Source: Fidelibacterota bacterium (lineage in GTDB: Bacteria > Fidelibacterota > Fidelibacteria > Fidelibacterales > Fidelibacteraceae). Taken from it: DNA of 7,231 bases. Below, one piece after another: positions 6,354-7,231 of this stretch. Below the pieces are notes generated by a model. The model searched no databases. It was not told the DNA's origin and saw only the letters and a program-made list of their open reading frames with translations. Each line of letters begins with the position of its first letter. The first letter of the stretch is position 1. Made by a program: the position numbers and the translations under genes. Where the stretch lies: the NCBI GenBank assembly GCA_023134755.1, contig JAGLUM010000388.1, forward strand, positions 1 through 7,231, in the 5' to 3' direction.

Positions 6354-6388
6354 TGATTTACCATTTACTACTTACGATTCACACTTTA
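6354..6388. repeat. Degenerate 7-bp tandem repeat, five units
   Basis: Five consecutive 7-mers share a loose pattern ending in TTA or TCA: TGATTTA, CCATTTA, CTACTTA, CGATTCA, CACTTTA. The last unit contains the stop codon of the LolA-like gene (6386-6388). A further stretch rich in ACTT and TACTT units lies at 6280-6300. The pattern is weak and could be simple AT-rich drift. Confidence 0.4.
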
Positions 6389-7135
6389 TTTCTTCAATGC
6401 TGCTTTCGTGAACATGTATTTCGGAATATCCACATCAAATTCAATGCTCTCTATAATAAAGGATGTCCCTTTGCCTTTTTTGTCAAGTACATCCTTATAA
6501 AACATTTCTGAGGGATACCAACGGTTGTCGACCCTCATAACACTGCGAATTTCCATGCGCTTGAGCAATTTTCCGCTTTTGGCATAGTATTCACCTTTCA
6601 GGGGAAGATACCGCTCTTTATCCAACCATAATTTTCGCCTGGGGTAGGAAATATCATCTTTTAGGGCTGTTAGATCAAGAACCCAGCAATCGCGATCAAA
6701 AATTACCTCTTCACCTACAGTTACGGAATTATAGGAATCTTGAATCGTTTCATCTTCCATCATATCTTCATAAGATAGATCCGATCCGTTTATTGATTGA
6801 CGGAGCATATGTCCTGAAATAGTAATAGTCCGGTCAGCATCCGGATCATAGGTCCAGAGATTATCCTTTATTTTGAGCATCTTAATTCCGGCTTCCCGCG
6901 CAGGTGCAAGATATTCAGTAAACGAGCTGTCTTCTCCCTGCATATAAGTACGTGTTTTAATAGTGCGGGTAACGCGTTTCGTTTCGATAACCATCTTGCT
7001 TATAATTTTCTGGCTTCCGCCTGACATATTTTGATCCATTTTACCGATCAGCATATTACCGTCCGGAAAGGCAGCAAATACAAAACCGGCAACACACAGC
7101 ATTAAAATAAGTATTTTTGTTGTATTTTTTTTCAT
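6386..7135 (-). CDS. LolA-like outer membrane lipoprotein-sorting protein
   Basis: This 249-aa protein begins with a signal peptide: basic KKNTTK, a hydrophobic core to about residue 20, then a likely cut after VFA before AFPDG. The mature part matches the LolA-like family often annotated as outer membrane lipoprotein-sorting protein. Landmarks are FTEYLAPAREAGIKMLKIKDN (72-92, first and last residues given as a range), LWTYDPDADRTITISGHMLR (93-112), QSINGSDLSYEDMMED (113-128) and a C-terminal beta-rich segment with KLWLDKERYLPLKGEYY. The fold binds hydrophobic ligands such as lipoprotein acyl chains or lipids in the periplasm. The signal-peptide cysteine lacks a lipobox, so the product should be soluble. 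GGAAG lies 6 nt before the ATG, which follows the stop of the upstream permease gene after one base. It is distinct from classical LolA, and its actual cargo is unknown. Confidence 0.87.
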   Translation of the reverse strand: MKKNTTKILILMLCVAGFVFAAFPDGNMLIGKMDQNMSGGSQKIISKMVIETKRVTRTIKTRTYMQGEDSSFTEYLAPAREAGIKMLKIKDNLWTYDPDADRTITISGHMLRQSINGSDLSYEDMMEDETIQDSYNSVTVGEEVIFDRDCWVLDLTALKDDISYPRRKLWLDKERYLPLKGEYYAKSGKLLKRMEIRSVMRVDNRWYPSEMFYKDVLDKKGKGTSFIIESIEFDVDIPKYMFTKAALKK

Positions 7136-7136
7136 C

Positions 7137-7231
7137 TTACACTTCCAATTCTTTAAATAATTGAGCAGTTTGACGTTTTTTGATTCCCCGGCTGGCCATC
7201 AAAGTACCCAGGAAAGTTGCAGACATTCCGG
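7137..7231 (-). CDS. C-terminal end of a probable ABC transporter permease (FtsX/MacB type), partial
   Basis: The minus strand gives 30 residues and a TAA at 7139-7137 in a frame open to the right edge. The fragment starts GMSATFLGTLMASRGIKKRQ and ends in a charged tail (QLFKELEV), which suits the end of a last transmembrane helix followed by a short cytoplasmic tail. The stop lies one base before the start of the LolA-like gene, so the two are co-translated. FtsX-type permeases are commonly encoded directly upstream of this LolA-like family, and that context carries most of the assignment. The fragment alone is too short to prove the family. Confidence 0.55.
   Translation of the reverse strand, partial: GMSATFLGTLMASRGIKKRQTAQLFKELEV

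Noticed and set aside
6280..6388. CRISPR-like array in the convergent gap
   Set aside because: Only one palindrome and a degenerate heptamer run are present; there are no regularly spaced identical repeats and no cas genes.

Overview
The window reads as ordinary chromosomal housekeeping DNA from a Gram-negative, probably anaerobic or microaerobic bacterium with a low to moderate G+C content. The Gram-negative inference rests on a LolA-like periplasmic protein coupled to an ABC permease. The anaerobic leaning rests on a ferredoxin-dependent 2-oxoacid oxidoreductase next to an Fe-S (class I) fumarate hydratase. The gene set and the hairpin-rich intergenic repeats would suit an uncultured lineage near the FCB group (Marinimicrobia, Calditrichota or Cloacimonadota style genomes), but nothing here fixes the taxonomy.

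Layout: (1) Positions 1-3104, minus strand, hold a tight operon read right to left: korA (fused gamma-alpha subunit), korB (overlapping korA by ATGA) and the start of a class I fumarate hydratase alpha subunit that runs off the left edge. (2) Positions 3105-3359 are an AT-rich divergent intergenic region with a compound inverted repeat. (3) Positions 3360-5168, plus strand, encode a DMT/EamA exporter and, 42 bp later, a stand-alone Zn-dependent homocysteine S-methyltransferase-type barrel. (4) Positions 5148-5538 form a roughly 390-bp non-coding block with hairpin-forming, mutually inverted ends. Its left end supplies the last codons and stop of the methyltransferase gene, and its right end stops just before the ribosome binding site of the next gene. 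(5) Positions 5554-6216, plus strand, encode ElbB, a DJ-1/PfpI-type protein. (6) Positions 6217-6388 are a convergent intergenic region with a hairpin terminator, a 28-bp near-palindrome and a degenerate 7-bp tandem repeat. (7) Positions 6386-7231, minus strand, hold a LolA-like outer-membrane lipoprotein-sorting protein, preceded by the last 30 codons of what is probably an FtsX/MacB-type ABC permease.

How the genes work together: korAB and the fumarase catalyse nearby TCA-cycle steps (2-oxoglutarate/succinyl-CoA and fumarate/malate). With ferredoxin as electron carrier they could run oxidatively or reductively. The permease and LolA-like protein form a transport pair. The exporter, methyltransferase and elbB share a strand but no obvious pathway. 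No convincing new multi-gene system was found. The least explained material is the intergenic repeat structure.
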